From: Ooceraea biroi
Taxonomy: Eukaryota > Arthropoda > Insecta > Hymenoptera > Formicidae
NCBI RefSeq assembly: GCF_003672135.1
Contig: NC_039514.1
Location: 10,219,787-10,283,786 of the forward strand
Direction: 5' to 3'
DNA length: 64,000 nucleotides
Both the position numbers and the translations under genes were made by a program. Below, piece after piece: positions 15,027-28,500 of this stretch. The notes below the pieces were generated by a model that was given only the letters and a program-made list of their open reading frames with translations, was not told the DNA's origin and made no database searches. Position 1 is the first letter of the stretch, and each line of letters starts with the position of its first letter.

Positions 15027-16370
15027 GAGCGCAACGAGCGCGTAACTGTACTCGCCAATGAGCGTAACTTTGAGATTATACGATAACTAGCGGAGCGGCC
15101 CCCAGGGACACTCGAGATCGAAACGCACTTCCGCGCGTCCTACCTAGAGATGAGGGAAGAGGAATTAATTGAGATGCAATTTCGGAGTACGGGTGTCGAG
15201 TCGACGAAAGTCTCTGTCGACTCCGCGGCGGAACGAGGAGGCTGAATTATCGCCCGGTATTATTCGCGCGAGACGATCGCGCCGAACGTGGGAATCTCGT
15301 GTGCTTGCTTCTCGATGCAAGAAGTTTACGACTTTCCTCCGTGCGCCGAGGAGCGACCGAGAGAAGTGAGATGAATGAAATTGAAAAGCGTAATCGCGTG
15401 ATCGAACGAATCGCGCGTTCTCGACGCAACGTTTCCTCGCGGATCAGCGAAATCGCATCGCATTACTTAGATCCACCGAAGGAAGGCTGAGATTCTCCGT
15501 GAACGGCCGTGCAATTTCCACTTCGGCGAATATTATATACTCGTCGCTGCGAACGTAAAATTCCGATTGAATCCGCTCCGAAGAAGTCTCACGATAGCGA
15601 CGCAGCCGGAAAGCCGAAAGGGAGCCGGTAGTCCCTCATTTGATTTTCAAGCCGAATCCGCCCTTCGCCTTAGGACAACGGCAGCGTCAAGTGGCGTGTC
15701 CCGAAAGTGCAAAGGTTTCGATAGCCCAATAAAAGTTTACAAACTCTCCGTCTTCGATATTCCGCTCGAGCATCATCGATACTCGACCGGGGAATCGAGT
15801 CGGGGAAGAACCTCCCTCCTATTTCGAAGAGAAGTACTCGGCAATATAGTACGAAACAGGACCCTCTTCGTCCTAGTGCGTACGCAGCGCAAATACGAAT
15901 CAAGACTCGTTCCGGGAACCCGCGGGATCGGGAAATTGTCAATCGCACGCGTCATTGTGATCGTCATTCGTGATCGTCGTTGTTGCAGTTTCGTTGCAGC
16001 GATCGTCGGCGATTATGCTAATGCGTCGCGCGGCGATCAGCGTCCACTAGACGCAAATTGCGAGCGTGCAGTTGCGACCCGCGCGCTCTCGCTCTTCCGC
16101 TCGCTTCGTAATTATTATCATCCGCAGCGGAACGAGGCTGAAGGACTTCGTTCGAGGAGACGCAACGACACCTTCACAGCGCCCGTCGTTTTTCTGCCGA
16201 TTACACGCATCAGTTACACCGTCGACTCCGATCGCGCACACAATAAAAATCGCGGTGTTTGAAAGCATGCGCTGTTTCTTCTGATGAAATTGAGATGTTT
16301 CAGTGAAAACTATTTGTTGGATCGATAAGTTTCCGTCTTGATTTCGAAGTGTTTCTTACTCCCTTTCTTT

Positions 16371-16399
16371 CTCGCTCTCTCTCTCTCTCTCTTTCTTTT
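16371..16399. repeat. (CT)n microsatellite
   Basis: Uninterrupted CT run bordered by TTTC-rich sequence. Confidence 0.9.
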
Positions 16400-16693
16400 A
16401 TAATTTTCTCTCTCGTGTTCTTTCCCGTCATCGACGGCGCGACGTGAACGTCGATGCCGACATTACCGTATCCGCCGATTTGTTCACGCAGTTTCTCCGG
16501 TAAAAGAAGCAAAAAAGATGAAAAAGGGAAGGAGAGAGAGAGAAAAGGATAAAACGAGCCGTCCTTCGGCGCACCGTAGGCCCGACGTGAAACAATGAAC
16601 TCTGTAATTTTCTCGAGCGACGACGTTCCGCGCGAGACCCTTTTCACGCGCCACCATAGCCCTGGGCTCCCAGTTTTCTGCCCAGATGAGAGC

Positions 16694-16717
16694 TTCCACG
16701 TCGTGATCGACGTGGAA
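16694..16717. repeat. Perfect 10-bp dyad with 4-nt loop
   Basis: TTCCACGTCG (16694-16703) is exactly complementary to CGACGTGGAA (16708-16717) around TGAT. Each arm carries an ACGT core like bZIP or bHLH sites. A dimer-binding site is possible but unproven. Confidence 0.5.
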
Positions 16718-19700
16718 TTGAGCGATCAAAGTTGTGATCCCGGTCGTCCGATCCAACGATCTAGACTAGACGAAATATATTCGCGCGATCTGTCAGAGAT
16801 TCTCTCGCTTTCTCTTTCTCTCTTGACAAGAGATTTTGTTTCCTGCCGCTTCTTTTTCATTAAATTTATTTCTAAAAAACCATAGAGCACTGACTTCGTC
16901 ACAGTGTTCTCTTACGCTCCGGGAATTATTAGTTCACGATATGCAATTTATTTATCGCGATACCAACGCGCGACGATAATTGTTCGCGCTCGGTGAAGTT
17001 ATTACTATCGTTAATACGTAAACTCGCGCAGCGCGACCAGAATTGCCTTCGCAGCGAGACGAGTGGCGAGCCTCGGTATTTTTCCCCCGTTTTTTTATTT
17101 CCCGTAGGCCGCTATGTTTCGAATATCGTCCTTCCGCTAATCGATACGTCGATCGGCGAACGGAACACCTGCGCGAAACGTCCTATGGGAGCTCCGGGCG
17201 TCGTATAATGAATTGCGTTCGCGTCCGCGATGTGTGCCGTTGGTATTACGTCAATAAATCTATTCGGAAAATCCGCCTCTTTTCAATTCGTTAAAATCGC
17301 TCGCAAATCGCGCGCTCGTCGATCGGCCGGCGCGCCCCGTTATCGGATCCTCGTTTCGTCGACCGGCGGTATAATTGATTCTATTTAGAACGCCGCGATC
17401 CGCGAGAACGCGCGGAAACGAATCTAGTCGGCTATTTGCAAATAATCATGTATTCAATTTACGCCGACGATAGAGTGACGTTCTATTAAATAATACCGGG
17501 AGGTTCCATCCCGCGCACGCTATCCGGGACTCCTCTCTTACGATGAAAATTGCGCTCGGAAACGCATGTGAAACGTGTCATGCGATCAGCAGAATAGAAA
17601 TCTGGCACCGTTTCTGGGATCTTCCTCCAAGTTGTTTAATTAAAACCAATATATGATTTTTTCAATGTTCTTACACAGCCACAATTATATGAGAATCATT
17701 AAATATCTATGGTAACGTAATTTTCATGTAACGCTCTTTGGAATAAAAAAATAACATAAGAAGGAATATTGGGCGCGTCACGAAAGAGGTCCTTGAGAAT
17801 TGCACGCGCCGCGCAATTTATCTAAATTTATTCAGCACACTGCGGCTCGGGGCACTCGGTGTTATCGTAAACGCGCGTTATTAATATGTCGCATTAATAA
17901 TCGCGGCCCGCCGAAAATCGAGACATCGAATCTCCGGGCGCCGACTGTCGCTAGTCATCGCACGCTCGCAGCTCCGCGCCGACACGCCCTTGTTATGTAA
18001 TGTGACGCTGGCCACCGCTAAATTAATTTCGTCGCGCGATGCAGCGCGTGCACGCGCGCGGCCTGCAATTACTTGAGCAAATTTATGGAAACTGCGCGTC
18101 TCCGAAGGACAGCGCGCTTCTCCTTTCTTCGCGTCGGCCTCCGTCGTCGCGTCGCGGCGCGTCGCCTCTCCTCTCGCGCGCGCTCAATCGCGTCGTCCGC
18201 TCCGTAATTACCGCACCATGTCATAAACATGAATATCTCTCACCGTCGCGCACATTGTGCGCCGTGAATTAATTAATTGCGTCCGCCCGCCTCTCGGCGC
18301 GCCGCGTCAGCGCGTTATCTCGCTGGCGGATCGATCTAATTTATAAAAAGCGCTGAATCGAGCCTCCGCGATTACCGATCCCGCGTCCTCGACTCTCCTC
18401 ATCCTTCCTCCTTCCTTCCGCACCCTTCGAACATTTCTGTGAACCGATCCGCGCGCGGTTGCTTGAAGCGATTGCCAGCCTCGACGACACCGACGTCAAC
18501 GTTGTCATCGATGATGACCATGACGACGATGATCGCGCGCGCCGTTAATCAGCAGTTAACGACGTCGCGTTATCGCGTTCGAGTGTGCGCACATCGCCGC
18601 ACGGATGTTTTATGCAAATGCCGCGTAATCGGGGACACGAACCGGCAATAACTTTATTACTCCGCGGACTAATTACGGAAAATTAGCGCGGAGCCTAATT
18701 GCGCCTCGCCAGTATCGCCAATCGAGATTTGATCGATGGAAGGCGGGATGCCGCTGCGCGACGACGTCGGGCGGAAAAAAAGAAAGACAGACAGAAAACG
18801 GCGAACGTGACACGTAAAGAGTGGGGCCCCAATTTCTTTCCCGGCGGCGACGCCCGGCGACCAGTTGAAGGGTTCGGTTCCAAGCGAGCTCTTCCTCGAG
18901 GATGTTCCTCCGCGCGCGCAGTAATCAGCACGGGGCACCTTGCGCCTTCTCTCGGACGTCGATCTTTTGCATCCGCCGGAGATGGTGGCACCCCGATAGC
19001 ATTGAGTATCCGTCAATCCGCGCACGGGTAACCGCGAGAAAGTATCCGGATTGACTTATCGCGCGTCGTCGATCGCGAATTAAAGCGCCAGCTGACAGCG
19101 CCCCGTGTACAGTCATCCGAATTAATTTGGCCGCTTGTCACGGCCACGAATTTCCCCTCCGGGAAGCCGCCGTGCCCCGGGGACGTGTCTCACCTTTTAA
19201 TCTCGCGTGCGTCACAGGGGAATTTCGTTACGCTCCTCGCGCGCGCAACCGATTTTATCATTACACTCTCTTGCCGAACAGCCCGAGACTTATTACCCAT
19301 AACCGTGAAGTACACGCGGTCCCGTAATAAAGAGTTGCCGAAGAAATCGACGTAAAAGAAAGGCCGCTCTCCGCGAAATTTAATTTTGTCGGGCGATATC
19401 TGCGCGTCAATCTGAAGATTATTTCGCTGAGCGGAGGGAACAGACTCGCGGTGGAACTACGGATGATTGTTGGACTTTCCGCTGCGGACAATTAGCGTTC
19501 AACGGCGAACAGAATTAAATACAGAAGAACGGAATCAGCTGCGTGCAGAGTTAATCGAAGCCGAGCGCCATAAATCTCGAGGCAGCTAAATGAAATGAAT
19601 TTAATCAAGATCGAGGAGACAGATTAATCGAATTTTCATAAATGTACATGAGACTGCCTCTACTCTCAGTGGAGGCTTCACTTTCCTCCGTTCTCCAAAG

Positions 19701-22504
19701 TATCGATGAGGGACCGGTTGAAGAAGGGAAAAGTGTACGTAGCGGGAACGTAGGCTGGCTGTGCCAACGCGCATCTCTGAGCTCCACGAACGCGGAGTCA
19801 CGACCTACTAATGAATGATTATGCTACAATTTGCCCCGGGACGGCAGCCATCGCAATTTAATAAATTACAGTGATCCGCGGGGTCCTCGATCGGCTCGGG
19901 ATCCGGTAGTCATCACGGCGCGCGTCGCGACGATCGTTTCCACGACGCGTCTCGATTTCGATCATGTGCACGATGGCATTCGCGGTGAACGCGAAATGCC
20001 AAGCCGCACTATGCAAAATGCGGCGATTGCTCACGCTCGTGCGGGATAACGAATTCGCTCATTCATTCGCGGCGGATGTCACGCGAGTCCTTTGTTGAAC
20101 GAGCGATCGTTTCTATTGTATTTTATCGTTATGAGTCTTTAAATCTCGTACGGAGTCGTGTCGGGTATTCTACTAATTTATTGGGGAATTGTTAGTTTAT
20201 TGCGTTTAATGTTGTTCGTTAAAATTTTCTTCGTGTGAGCGTAATAAGATGCTCGTGATGGAGATTTTCGTGATGAAGATTCGGAAGATGTGAGTCTAAT
20301 CGTTCTTCTCGGGTAGAGTGTCATTTTGGATCGCCGCCGAGTGAGCTTTTCAAGCACTTCTGCGAAAATCGGACGAGTTATCGTCATCTTTCAATAACGG
20401 CTTGCTATTACCGCACGGACGACGAGTGGGGTTAATACGAGTTTAATGGGAGTTCTCTGTAACTGGCCACTTTGTATACAAATGTTAAGTATAATAGTAA
20501 CGACTGCGGAAGGATTAACGAGAGAAGGCGAGATATTAGCGTCGCAGAGAGGTCTCACGACCGGCCATCATTAATAAAACTGAACGGCGCTTCCTCGCGA
20601 GCCACCAATTACATCGCGAGCCGCTAATTATTTAACATCTAGATAATAATACACATCCATTTTATTTATAATCACACGCGAGATTGTTCAGCTCGCGCCA
20701 AACGGATTGTTGGGCAGATGCAGGCGAATTGAAACTCAGGATCGAGATCGTTCGCGTCGACCCGTGTAAAAAGCCGATTTCGCGTCATCTCTTTCCTCAT
20801 CTGGGAAAATATTCCGGATCACTTTGCGCTACGCGATATGAGCGTAAAAAAGGAGATGCGCGACCTCCGCGAGAATGGCAACGTAATTCCGCAAAACCCG
20901 CTTGAGAAATCGACTGTGAACCGCTTGATGATCCCGGACCATCGCGCGGATATGTACGCTTGCGGTTCGTTTGTTCGCGGATCGATTTATCATAAGGAAA
21001 CACGTCATCGCGCGTGTGATCGCGCGCGACGTAACGCATCCATCGGCAGATCCGCGAGATAACCGCGCGGCTGGCTGTCCCAAGGTTGTCGAATATAATC
21101 CCAAGGCGATCCCCAACTGACAAACTCCAAACGCGGGATTCCGCTCGAGGTATCGATTCGCAACGAGAAATCGATAATAATTGATCGGCTGGAGGAGCGG
21201 GATGACCGCGAGAAATGAGCGAGGTGAGCGAGAAAAGAATGAAGTGGGAAGACGAGAAACGTCCCCTTTCGTCTCCCGTAGTCTGACGGGCTCCATGACA
21301 AAGAGAAAGAAAGAGAGAGAAAGACCTTTCGACAGAGAACGGAGCGGAGTAACGACAGAGAAACATAGTAGAGAAAGAGAGATAGCAGGAGGCGCGGGCG
21401 AATCGCATTATCGGGGATATTTACGGGAATTCGCGACGGAATCGTTGCGTGTCCGGTGCCGATGCGGCCATAAACAACGGGGCCATTAATTTAGCCGCGA
21501 AGGATGCCCAATATCCTTCGCAAAAGCATCGGCGGCGATGCACCGATAGGCAGCTAACGCGCGGATAAAATAAGCTTAGGGGGCGTGAAATTGCCAGTAA
21601 TTTTACAAGCCATAACGATCTACTAAATCTGTAAAATAATTAAGGGCGCAGATGTTCCTCACCCGGACTACCATCCCGCGGCCCTCTTATCCCACCCCCC
21701 GCCGCCGCCCGTTCCCTCTCGTCGTCCACCTAAAAAACTCATCGTCCTCTCTCAGCCACCGCTACCGTCACGGGTCCTCCCTTTAGCCTTTGCCGCGGTT
21801 CCTTCAGCAATTTTTTCGCCCGTGCTCTTCGTCTCGCGAGACGCAGTTGTGCAATGTCTGGATCGGCAGCGAGCAACGAGCTTTCTCTGCGCGCAAAGAA
21901 AAAAGAAAGAAAGAAAAGTCGAACATGCGAGCTATTCGCTTTTCATCCGCGGAGAATTTTCTCCGCGCGGAAAAGAAGTATGAACGCACTGAACGAAAAT
22001 CACGAGTTATCGCGACGCGTACACGACGCGCGGCTTTTCATTTGGACCGAACGATTTTTCGTGCGTTTACCGCGCGTGAAGCAATTTATGCGCGTATTAT
22101 TATAGATCTTAAACGGCGCGAGCGCGCGCGTATTTCAAATTTCGGACAGAGTGCGGGACGCGTATAAGGAGAGCGGCGAGTGCTCCCAGCGCCGAAACAA
22201 GCAACCGTACATTAATTCCGGCTTTATTAAATTTATTGCAACGTCGTAATTCGAGGGGGCGAGACGCCCCCGCCCCCGGCGACTGGCCCGCCCGCCTCTT
22301 ATCAGCGCGCGAGGAGCGAAGAGCGTTCCCCGCTTTTCGGTCGGGGATCTTTACGTTACGGGGTCCCGCGACGCCTTGGGTTACTGTCCATGATGAGACG
22401 GTGGGTACACCGTGCCGCATACGTGACACCATTAATGATACGGCCGAGGCCGAAAGTTACGCGCGAAGTTACGCTCGATCGGCGTGAGCTGGAAGCCGCC
22501 GGAC

Positions 22505-22535
22505 AAAGAGAAAGAGAGAAAGAGAGAGAAAGACA
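22505..22535. repeat. (GA)n/(GAAA)n purine tract
   Basis: Interrupted GA and GAAA repeats. Confidence 0.85.
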
Positions 22536-25500
22536 GGGAGACCACCTCGACAGGCGGAAAGATCGGCGCTCCCAACATTACCGCACGTCTCATGCGCGTG
22601 TTTCGTCCGTGAGAAATTTTACGAGAGGAATAAATTTCACGCGCCAGCAAATCCCTATCTAAGAGAAGGAAAAAAACGAATGAAAACTCTGAAACGAGGA
22701 GCGAGTAAAATTTCACCAAGTATAAATTTAGAGGAAAACTCGACCCGCCCAGCGAGAAGGACCGGGAACCGTGGCTGGCCGTTCTCCTTGTTTTTCCGTT
22801 CCATATCTCTTCTTTCTTTCTCTCTCTCTCCTTTGTTTCTTTCTCTAATCTGATGCGCATCTTCACATTCTGTAGGGCGGAGAGGGGACATAAAATTAAG
22901 ATCGAAATGCGAAAAAATGCCGCGGCAATCAAGCCGGGAGGGGCATCCTCGCATGCCACGGTCTCATCTAGGCGATGAAACAGGCAAGCAGGCGGCCGAT
23001 GGGAGAGGATGGCGCGCGCTCCTCGATCCTCCTCGCCGAAGGAGGAAGTAAAAACGGACAGTCGCTAACGACCCGCGACCACCGCGAGTTGCGTTCGCAC
23101 GCGCATAAAAATCGCGCGGAGCCGTTCGCCGCGGCCTCGCGATTAAAGCCGCTCCTCTCGCGCGGTCGCTCGCGCGGGACTACTCCCGTGTGTACCCCAT
23201 CGTCGTACTCCGATCCGTTTATTGCTCTCTCTTCTAGCCGGTCGGTCCCGTTTTCGCCCGAAGACCCCGGCGTCGTTAAGCTCGTCCACCCGAGAAGCGG
23301 AGATCCTTTACGCGAAAATTTTGCGCGCATTCCGCGCGGATTAATCCTGCCCGCGTGGAGCCCGGTACCGCTCGTAAACGAGCAGCGCGCGCTCTCGCGC
23401 GTTACGAGCGTCGTCTTCCTCCCTCCGCGCATCTCCTCTGGTATTTAGAGGCATTACGTCGAGCGTACTAACGACGTCGCGTCCACGTTGCGGCTGATAC
23501 TAAAAATCGCGACGCAAATCGGGATCAACGACCCTCGTAAAAACAATTTACGGTCGCGTCCGCGTCGCGCTATCTCTTGAACGAGAGAATAAAAAAATTA
23601 AACAAATAAAATTTCCGCCTCGCGAAAACATTGGATCACCACTTCGATCCAAGAAACTACTAATCAGCGGCCGATCATCGTTTTGATCAACGATCGATCA
23701 GTCGGAAAAGGGTACGCGACTGGAAAAAAGCGAGCGCATAATGCAATCCGGAGCGCCGCGGCGCCACACGGCGCGCTCCGCTTCTCGCGGCGCGTATCGG
23801 CTTCTCAGAAATAATTAACTGTCCGCGCGATAAAGTGTCTTAGGTTAATGAAACATCCTTTTGTGCGCGGCCCCCCGTATGAAGGGACGCCTTCATGAGC
23901 AGGCGGCGACATCCAACGCGGGCGCACGGCGAATGACTTATTAGCGAGGCGACTTCGGTCGCCGCGCGTTCCGCCCGCAAAAGAGTACAACAAAATCGGC
24001 CGGTTATTAACCGCCGGTTGTCCGTCTTCGTACGAGGGGCGCGATGACGACTACCGGCGCGTCGGAGAGCCTCTCCGAAGATATCTCCTTCTCTCTTTCT
24101 CTCTCTCTGGTTCTCTGATTCGTGTCTGGCATCTGGCACGGTAACGTAGCGCATTCAGAGAGAACACACTGTATATGTGCAGGGACGGCGGCCGGCCGCA
24201 CGCAACGACGAACGGCCGACTAAAAACAAATCGCGTATGCGCGAGTATTTAGCGGGGACTTTAAATACCGGCACGGCACGTAAAACGTCACGTCGAGAGA
24301 GATCCATGAGATCCTCCGAGAAAGATAGAGAGAAAAATCCATGAGAACTTCGAGGTAGCCGGCCGGGAGAAAAGGATGAGACCCGTGGCGTATTTCGAGG
24401 ATACACATACCTCGACGCGCTCGGGAGTTTGACGTAATGACTAACCGTGAAATATCCTCGCGTGTATCGCGTTCTACCGGAAAATTCTCCAACGCGATCC
24501 GCAGATGGACGCGCGACGTGGAGGAGACATGGAGGAAAAGTGGAAAATTCCGTTCCTGCGGAGAATCGATGCGCGATTGATTAACGCGTCGACGTGGTTT
24601 TCAACCCTTTTTTTCCTTCTGTTCTCCATTAAGCTAATCGCTTGTCGGCAGAGACATTCCCGGAGAGACCGGTGATCGAAAAGCCGCGCGAGAAGAAGCG
24701 AGAGAGCGCACGGACGCGAGAAGAACCGGCCCTGCGATCGAAGCCGGTCGGTCCGGAACCCATTCAGGCGGATGGCGGTTTACGGTATGGTCCCCGGGAA
24801 GATTGCTTATTAGGGAAGGCGCTGAGCTACGGAATAGAAAGGCCAGTGACAATTTGATAGATTGAGCTTTTTGTCGTCGCGGCTCCACGTCGTCGTTAGG
24901 GCCCGGCACCGATGAAATTATTGCGTTTTTTGCCCGCCACCGGTCGAATAGCTAATAACGAGGCGCATGCTGTCTTATTTTGCGACCGACAGTACACGTA
25001 CGTCGTTCGTGTGTGGAAGAGAGACAAACAGAGAGGAAGAATTCCCCTCGACCCTCCTCGACTTGAATACTGAAAAACGTGCATTGTAATTCTTCCAAAT
25101 TCTCACCTCATTAAAGATTCCGTGTTGCGTACACCAACGGGAAAATGGCGAACGCTGCGGGTCTGTGCCCTCCGCGCGGTACTCTCCGATATTTTTCTTT
25201 CGAGAACGGCGCGGGCAAGGAAAATGCTCCTTTTAATTATAAAATTTGTTTCTTTCACTCGCGACACTTTGGCGAACCGATTACAAATAAACTTATCCAC
25301 GCTAATAAAAATGACTTTGTATCGTTCGACCGAATCCGGCTTGTAGCTCGTTGCCAAAATCGGAGCGTTGGTCGCAACTGCACATGGCTCGCGAGGCTCG
25401 CGCGAGAAGAAACACGGAGAGAAATGAACGCGGCCGAAACGGTACGGTAATGGCTGAGCGATGACGCGTCCGAACGGAATATATATTATAACGAACGCGA

Positions 25501-28500
25501 ATGGGCGCGAAACTTTTGGCGCGTACGGCTCATTTAGAATAATCAGAAAATAAGAACGGATATACATATCCTTAACATTCCGACTGCCGAAAATCGACAC
25601 GCAGCAAAAGTCACACACGTGAGTTTCGCGCAAATTCTCGCGAGGTACAAAATCAATGCGTGATACACCTCGCGCCTGAAATTTTTTCCGGACGCGAAGG
25701 GAACATTATGTGCCAAAGGTACCTTCCCGTTTCCCATACATTTTCAGTTTTGACTTCTATGATCATTTCCATGTCAGTCTCCGCTCGCGTGAAATTCGAA
25801 GAGCGAATCTCATCGGGATTTTATCGCCGCAAATGCAACAAGATGATGAAAAAGGAATAGCAACGAGAAGGAAACCGGAAGCGAAACGTAGACTAATCGT
25901 ATCCTGATGGGAGCAATCGGTGGTCCAAACGCAGACGTGTCCTCGCTTTACAAATGACTATATAGTACGATATCGTACATGGTGCCGTTCGACATGCAAG
26001 AAGCCTTATGGTATTATTGACGTGTAAATTCAGGCAACCTAGAAAGAAGCACGCGGTAGTCCTCGAAGCCGTCGAATGTGCATCAGCTGTAATGTGACGC
26101 GAGATGTATGGACGCACGCACGTCGCACATAATAAACTTGTAGGATGTCATTAGGTGGCCTCGTCTCTTGCGGGGGAAGGGGCAAAGCGGATAAGCACAC
26201 GGTCGGATGCCAGAACATGTTAGAAAATAACTTGACACTCGTTAAGCGAGGAATCCATCGGTGTTACCGCCGTTTTGTCGACCGACTGCATCGCGCGTAT
26301 TAGCGCGGCATAAATTGGGCATAAATCGTCGTTTTTCGTGCCGGTCGCTGATGCGATTACGCTCGTGATCGCGACTCGCGGTGCCGTTAACGCGTGTGCC
26401 GTCCTCGTTTCGCGCTTTTAGCCGCGCGCGTTTACGGTCGCGAATCGCGCGATTTCGCTCCGGCAAGGATGACGTCTTCGATGTCGCTCTGCGCGACATA
26501 AAGGTGAAAAGACCGGATTTGGCACACTTGATTTTCCGCGCAGAAAATAAGACGGACTCCTCAATCCTCGCGGAATCGAAGGCACTTTGCGATGATTAAT
26601 TCCAGGACGGTGAAGGCGAGCGGACGCAAGAAATCATTCGCTCGTCCGTCCGCTTCGGCCACGCGAGGCGCTAGTTTACGCGCGTTAAGTCGCACGAGGA
26701 TAAGAAAAACGCGAGAGAAAGAGAGAACGAAGACGGAGAAACAGAGATGATCGCACGCTCGGTGTGTGTAACGACGCGCGCGTGCGATCACCACGCGCTC
26801 GATTGGCGCTAATTTTAGAGCGCCCGCGAGCGGAGATTAATCCCGCGGATGTACGGCGAATTAAGGCCGATTCGTATCTCGAGGACGGGACAGGCGGAAT
26901 TTCAGAGTACGAAGGGCAGCACGAGCGGATCGCGCGCGAGCGAGTGCCGGCGGCCTAATTAAAAGACGCAATTAGATTCCGACTCGAGGACGAGTCAGTT
27001 TTACAGCCGACTACTATTTCATGACGAAAAGTAACAGGACGCAAGATTCAATTTGAGATTTCACTTTCGTCGGTCATTTGATCATCACCGAAATTATTGA
27101 GAAAATTGTCTACGGTAACAAATTTGACTAGTCGATCAGTGAATTTCTGCTGGCGATGTATTGCGGGATAAGCAGTTTCTGAAAGGATTCTCACGAGATG
27201 CACGTGTGTTACTCTCGTGCTCAACGATCCTCAAAGCTCGATTTTATTAACCGATTGCAGGCTGAGCGATCGCGGAAATTTCGACAGATGCATAAAAATC
27301 ACGAACGTTTCTGCGCTGGCTGCGCGAAAATCTCGCGATTTGTGGAGGGAACAGTGAGTGGTAGCTCCATTCCCGCGATCTAAACGCGCCGATTTCTCGC
27401 TAAGAGTGCAATCGCGTATCGGAACCGCGTCCGTAACTCCGCCGCGATAAATTCGTTACTCTCGCGGAGATAAGATACATTTTTATCCACTTTCGGATGC
27501 GCACGTGAGCGCGAGCAAACGCGCGTAGATATAACATTATAAAACGCTCCCGGAGTGCGCGCAGTATTTTACGCCGCGCACATTTAGACGCTCGATTTAA
27601 CTGAAATGTGCGAGCGCGCTTAATAAAGAGTAACTCCTTACCCCTCGCGAGTACCGGCTCGAGTAGATACCGTATGTATGCACGCCGCTCGAAATCGGCC
27701 GAGCAACTTCTCCCGTAATAACGGTAATTATTCAGGATTTATCTCGGAAACGAAATGGGCCGCTTTCATCGGAGCGCGCCCTCCCAGGGAAAACCGACCG
27801 ACGTCATTCACGCCGTCATCATCATTAGCGTTCGCTCATCGTTCACCGTGGCCTCGTTATCACGCGTGATTCTCTCGATGCTTCAATCGACGAACCGCGT
27901 TCGTCGTACACCACGGAGGTAACGAGACTTTACGGTCAAGTTGGGACCCTGCTGTCGTTATTAATTTACTCTGTCACGTCGGCGATCACCTGTCGCGATC
28001 GCGAGATGCGTCTTCAGTTTCCCGCACGACTCCGGCGGGCACCGGAGCTGATCGATTGCGGTAGCATGAAAAATCGGCCGTCGCGATCCCACGCGTACCG
28101 TCACGCGTCTCCGTCAGCTGTTACGGGACCGAACAATGGAAGACATCGAGCCCGAGCAACACCTGGAATACTCGCGAAATATTGCGGCATTTCCAGCGCG
28201 AGCGCAGCTCTTCATTCGTTCCTCTCTCTCGCAGTCACGTTATCCAAATCGCAAGTAGTGTGGTGGTGGTCGAGGGTTAAGGTTCACCGCGTGCCTCGAA
28301 TTTCGACGAGCAACCGCGTACACACAGGGAATACTCTATCTCTCTCTTTTCGCTCCCTTTCTCCGACCCACCGAAATAAAATCACTGCGCGTTATCGCCG
28401 TTAACGATCCGGATAGAATATCGAGGATCGCGTAACCGCGCGCCGCTATTATACCGGCGCGCAGGTCGCAATTTACTGTAACTGTTTCTTAGAACGGAAC

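Noticed and set aside
15567..16262. 231-codon plus-strand open frame of mixed composition
   Set aside because: It is the least repetitive long frame, but its Arg/Ser-rich sequence shows no recognisable motif and stops are expected to be rare in this GC-rich DNA.
25103..25633. 176-codon minus-strand frame
   Set aside because: No motif is recognised, the opposite strand is also open, and there are no paired splice sites.
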